A stretch of 64,000 nucleotides of DNA from the NCBI GenBank assembly GCA_017307755.1, contig JAFKGQ010000010.1:372001-436000 (forward strand), in the 5' to 3' direction. The position numbers and the translations under genes were made by a program. Position 1 is the first letter of the stretch, and every line of letters begins with the position of its first letter. The DNA comes from Chitinophagaceae bacterium (GTDB lineage Bacteria > Bacteroidota > Bacteroidia > Chitinophagales > Chitinophagaceae). Shown one piece after another: positions 61,526 through 64,000 of the stretch. The notes below the pieces were generated by a model that was given only the letters and a program-made list of their open reading frames with translations, ran no database searches and had not been told where the DNA came from.

Positions 61526-62125
61526 TTATGCGGGGTGCAAAAAGAGAAAAACGATCGCCAGAACGGGTATCTTCATTTGTTGTTTCAGACGGGAAAGCGC
61601 GTTGTAAAGCAAATTGCTCACAGACTGATAGTTCATGTCCATCAACCTGGCGATCTGCTGATGGGTAAGCCCCTGATAAAAATGAAGTTGAATAATTTCC
61701 TGTTGTCGTGAGGTAAGATGGCCGATAGCTGTTTTCAACAGTACCCTGAAGGATTCATGGATCTCTTTTTCGACGATGCTGGCCTCAACGGGATCTTCCC
61801 TCAGCATGCCGGCGTCCTCTTCTTCAAACTGTCGGATACCCGTCAGCAGGTGGCGGTGCTTCTCCAGCCGGATCAATTTATAACGGAGGGCTTTTAGCAG
61901 GTAAAACCGTACAGAATCCGTGTCGGAGAGACTTCTCCGTGAATTCCAAAGCTCCACGAAAAGTTCCTGGATCTGGTCCTTTAATTGATCCCGGTCAGGG
62001 CAAAGCTTAGCTCCATAGGCGATCAGCGGGATGATGTGCTTTTGGTAAAGCATGGCAAAAGCATCCTTGTCGTCATTTTTAAATTTCCGCCAGAGCAAAG
62101 CATCGTCGTCATGCGATAGCTGCAT
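61526..62125 (-). CDS. ECF-type RNA polymerase sigma factor (second module)
   Basis: The 199-residue protein has region 2 (DDKDAFAMLYQKHIIPLIAYGAKLCPDRDQLKDQIQELFVELW, about 18-61) and region 4 (HLTSRQQEIIQLHFYQGLTHQQIARLMDMNYQSVSNLLYNAL, about 137-178). The C-terminus is hydrophobic (MKIPVLAIVFLFLH), unusual for an ECF factor, and may be an antisigma contact or membrane-associated tail. It starts 12 bases before the end of the upstream enoyl-CoA hydratase gene but is unlikely to share its function. Confidence 0.92.
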   Translation of the reverse strand: MQLSHDDDALLWRKFKNDDKDAFAMLYQKHIIPLIAYGAKLCPDRDQLKDQIQELFVELWNSRRSLSDTDSVRFYLLKALRYKLIRLEKHRHLLTGIRQFEEEDAGMLREDPVEASIVEKEIHESFRVLLKTAIGHLTSRQQEIIQLHFYQGLTHQQIARLMDMNYQSVSNLLYNALSRLKQQMKIPVLAIVFLFLHPA

Positions 62126-62137
62126 GATTGAAAATAG

Positions 62138-62908
62138 TCATTTTTTTCGGAATTTTTGGATTGCATTCCGGGTGAACGGACTCAGTACAAGCCGTCCGCT
62201 GACGGCAGCTCTTTCTGTCAGCAGCTTGTCCCAATGTTCCGTGCCTTTCCAGAACATTTCCTTCATCATAGTCATCGCCTCGGGGTTAGAGTGGAGGAGA
62301 TTGTTAGACAGACGATGTATCGCCTCGTCCATATCCGCTATGCCGGCGTGCAGCTCGGCATAAAGACCTTTTCTGCGCGCCCATTCAGCGCTGCGCCACA
62401 TGGTGGCATCGATGGCAAGACTGCTGAAACCCGCCAAACCTATTTTTCTCTCTACAGCAGGACCAACGACAAAGGGGCCGATGCCGACAGCCAGTTCGCT
62501 GAGCTTTACGTCGGCGCCTTCGACAGCGATGGCATAGTCAGCGGCGGCGGCGACACCGACAGCGCCTCCCACACATTTTCCATGGATGCGGGCAATGATG
62601 AATTTTGGGCATTTGCGCATGGCGTTGATAAGGCTCGCAAATCCGCTGAAAAACTGAAAGCCTTGTTCGGCATTTTCGATCGCCAGCAATTCGTCGAAGG
62701 AGGCGCCCGCGCAAAATGCTTTGTCCCCTCCGGAACGGAGGATGATCACGTGAGTATCCTTTTCATTACCGGCCCCATGGACCGCATGGGTCAGCTCCTC
62801 CAGAAGACGGCCCGGCAGTGAATTGCTTTGCGGATGGAAGAATTCGATGGTAGTTATCCCGTGGTGGTGTTCTACTTTTACGTAGCCTTCTTTAATATCG
62901 GTGATCAT
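62138..62908 (-). CDS. Enoyl-CoA hydratase/isomerase, probable phenylacetate-pathway (PaaF/PaaG-like)
   Basis: The 256-residue crotonase-family protein has the oxyanion loop DKAFCAGASFDELLAIE (about 62-78) and a second motif HGKCVGGAVGVAAAADYAIAVEGADVKLSELAVGIGPFVVG (about 108-149). The Glu of LSELAVGIGP corresponds to one catalytic Glu of hydratases, while the other position (in VGGAVGV) is not acidic, so activity is uncertain. Its start overlaps the paaZ stop by four bases (ATGA), which ties it to phenylacetate degradation. It may act on 2,3-dehydroadipyl-CoA or as an isomerase. Confidence 0.85.
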   Translation of the reverse strand: MITDIKEGYVKVEHHHGITTIEFFHPQSNSLPGRLLEELTHAVHGAGNEKDTHVIILRSGGDKAFCAGASFDELLAIENAEQGFQFFSGFASLINAMRKCPKFIIARIHGKCVGGAVGVAAAADYAIAVEGADVKLSELAVGIGPFVVGPAVERKIGLAGFSSLAIDATMWRSAEWARRKGLYAELHAGIADMDEAIHRLSNNLLHSNPEAMTMMKEMFWKGTEHWDKLLTERAAVSGRLVLSPFTRNAIQKFRKK

Positions 62909-64000
62909 GATGACTTTTTTTGTACCATTGTAAGAATAGTGGCGATGGCGACGCTTTCGCCTGTCTGATCATAGACATCCACGTACCATTTTACGATGCC
63001 GCGAGGTACATCTGTCTCCTCCTTTTTTTCCTGTTCGATCTTTTCTTTACAGGTGAGCCTTACGCCGATGGTGGCGCCTGCATAGACGGGTTTCAGGAAA
63101 CGGCACTCTTCCAGACCGTAATTCAGCATGACGGGTCCTTTACCTGCATCCACAAACAATCCGGCAGCAGCGCTGAGGATAAAATAACCATGCGCAACAG
63201 GCTTTTCAAACAAAGTACCCTCCAGCGAAGTATGATCCGTGTGAGCATAGAAATGATCCCAGCTCAGGTTGGCGAAGTTTGCAATATCCGCCTCGGTGAC
63301 AGTACGTTTATGGGTGATCACGGTATCGCCTATCTCCAGTTCTTCGAAATATTTACGGAAGGGGTGTTTGTCTTCCGTCTGCTGGTGTGCGTGCGGCTGA
63401 TATGTATGGGTGAGATGCGTGATCATAGTGGGTGAGCCCTGTACAGCAACCCGTTGCATATAATGTTTCACGCCGCGAAGACCACCCATTTCCTCTCCAC
63501 CGCCGGCACGGCCGGGGCCGCCATGTACCAGTAAGGGCAGGGGGCTTCCATGTCCTGTGCTTTCCTTTGCACATTCACTGTTCAATATGAGCATCCTTCC
63601 GTGATGGGTAGCTGCTCCCAGGATGTAATTTCTTGCCAGCCCGGGGTCGGCCGTAACGATGGTGCTGCAGAGCGAGCCCTTCCCCTTTTTGGATAGTTCG
63701 ATGGCCTCATCCGCGTTGCCGTAAGGCATGATGGTGCTGACGGGGCCAAAGGCTTCGATGGTATGGGGTTCTTCGCTGGTGAAAGGTTTTTCATTCAGTA
63801 GTAGCAGGGGGCTGAGAAAGGCGCCTTTTACGCTGTCTGCATCGACGACCTCGACGCTGTCCAGAGAGCCGTATAAGATCTGTGAGGAGGCAAGGAGTTT
63901 TTTGACCTGATCCCGGACCTCTTCCCGTTGTGCGATGCCCGCCAGGGCGCCCATGCGCACCTTTTCATTTTCGGGGTTGCCGATGACCGTCTGGGTCAAG
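62905..64000 (-). CDS. paaZ: PaaZ bifunctional ring-opening enzyme, C-terminal part (runs off window end)
   Basis: The frame is open from the window edge; the N-terminus and most of the aldehyde dehydrogenase lie beyond base 64000. About 365 residues are seen. The first 175 or so are the end of the aldehyde dehydrogenase domain (AFGPVSTIMPYGNADEAIELSKKGKGSLCSTIVTAD, and PLPLLVHGGPGRAGGGEEMGGLRGVKHYMQR). The last 150 or so are a MaoC-like hydratase (FANLSWDHFYAHTD, PVAHGYFILSAAAGLF). PaaZ opens the oxepin-CoA ring and oxidises the resulting semialdehyde. The codon at 63999 reads TTG and is not a start. It is translationally coupled to the downstream crotonase gene by an ATGA overlap. Confidence 0.93.
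   Translation of the reverse strand, partial: LTQTVIGNPENEKVRMGALAGIAQREEVRDQVKKLLASSQILYGSLDSVEVVDADSVKGAFLSPLLLLNEKPFTSEEPHTIEAFGPVSTIMPYGNADEAIELSKKGKGSLCSTIVTADPGLARNYILGAATHHGRMLILNSECAKESTGHGSPLPLLVHGGPGRAGGGEEMGGLRGVKHYMQRVAVQGSPTMITHLTHTYQPHAHQQTEDKHPFRKYFEELEIGDTVITHKRTVTEADIANFANLSWDHFYAHTDHTSLEGTLFEKPVAHGYFILSAAAGLFVDAGKGPVMLNYGLEECRFLKPVYAGATIGVRLTCKEKIEQEKKEETDVPRGIVKWYVDVYDQTGESVAIATILTMVQKKSS

Noticed and set aside
1..64000. tRNA, rRNA, CRISPR arrays, insertion sequences, prophage or defence systems.
   Set aside because: I looked through the gaps and gene products and saw no cloverleaf-like genes, regular spacer-repeat arrays, transposases or phage proteins. Short structured RNAs could still be missed by eye.

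Overview
The window is chromosomal DNA from a member of the Bacteroidota, most likely the Chitinophagaceae. The evidence is three SusC/SusD outer-membrane pairs, two ECF-sigma/FecR pairs, a type IX secretion sorting domain, an S46 dipeptidyl-peptidase, many lipoproteins and promoters of the Bacteroidota type (TTTG then TAnnTTTG) with few Shine-Dalgarno sequences. Species cannot be named from the sequence alone. I saw no rRNA, tRNA, CRISPR array, transposase or phage gene.

Layout. 1-1.3 kb: two small lipocalin-like lipoproteins flank an HD-domain protein. 1.3-12.8 kb (minus): a starch/alpha-glucan utilisation locus (SusC, SusD, two small accessory proteins, SusE-like protein, secreted GH13 enzyme) headed by a Nudix-type transcription factor, with a pair of matching inverted repeats in the susC promoter region. 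12.9-19.3 kb: housekeeping genes (ligA, HNH protein, DUF2461, asd, lipoprotein, PfkB kinase). asd is preceded by what reads as a complete ribosome-mediated attenuator with a lysine-rich leader peptide. 19.4-32.5 kb: phenylacetate catabolism (TetR regulator, paaE, then paaA-B-C-D-G-I-Y), interrupted by a minus-strand sigma/anti-sigma/SusC/SusD module. The two paa promoters share an identical palindrome core, so the TetR protein probably controls both. 32.5-54.6 kb: housekeeping and envelope genes (obg, S46 peptidase, alkA-like, cysS, EEP phosphatase/nuclease, a rhomboid plus a catalytically dead rhomboid, rlmD, thioredoxin-like protein, parvulin, metF, lptB, GH3 family, polytopic membrane protein, fabG, SulP transporter plus carbonic anhydrase). 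54.7-62.1 kb (minus): a second sigma/anti-sigma/SusC/SusD module. 62.1-64 kb: further phenylacetate genes (enoyl-CoA hydratase and the C-terminal part of paaZ), running off the end.

How the genes work together. PaaABCDE epoxidises phenylacetyl-CoA, PaaG isomerises the epoxide, PaaZ opens the oxepin ring, and PaaI/PaaY are accessory. The starch locus binds and imports malto-oligosaccharides released by its surface GH13 enzyme. The two sigma/anti-sigma modules have no nearby hydrolase, so their ligands are unknown. In both modules the fecR-susC gap holds a strong hairpin with its T-run on the opposite strand, which suggests a cis-antisense RNA.
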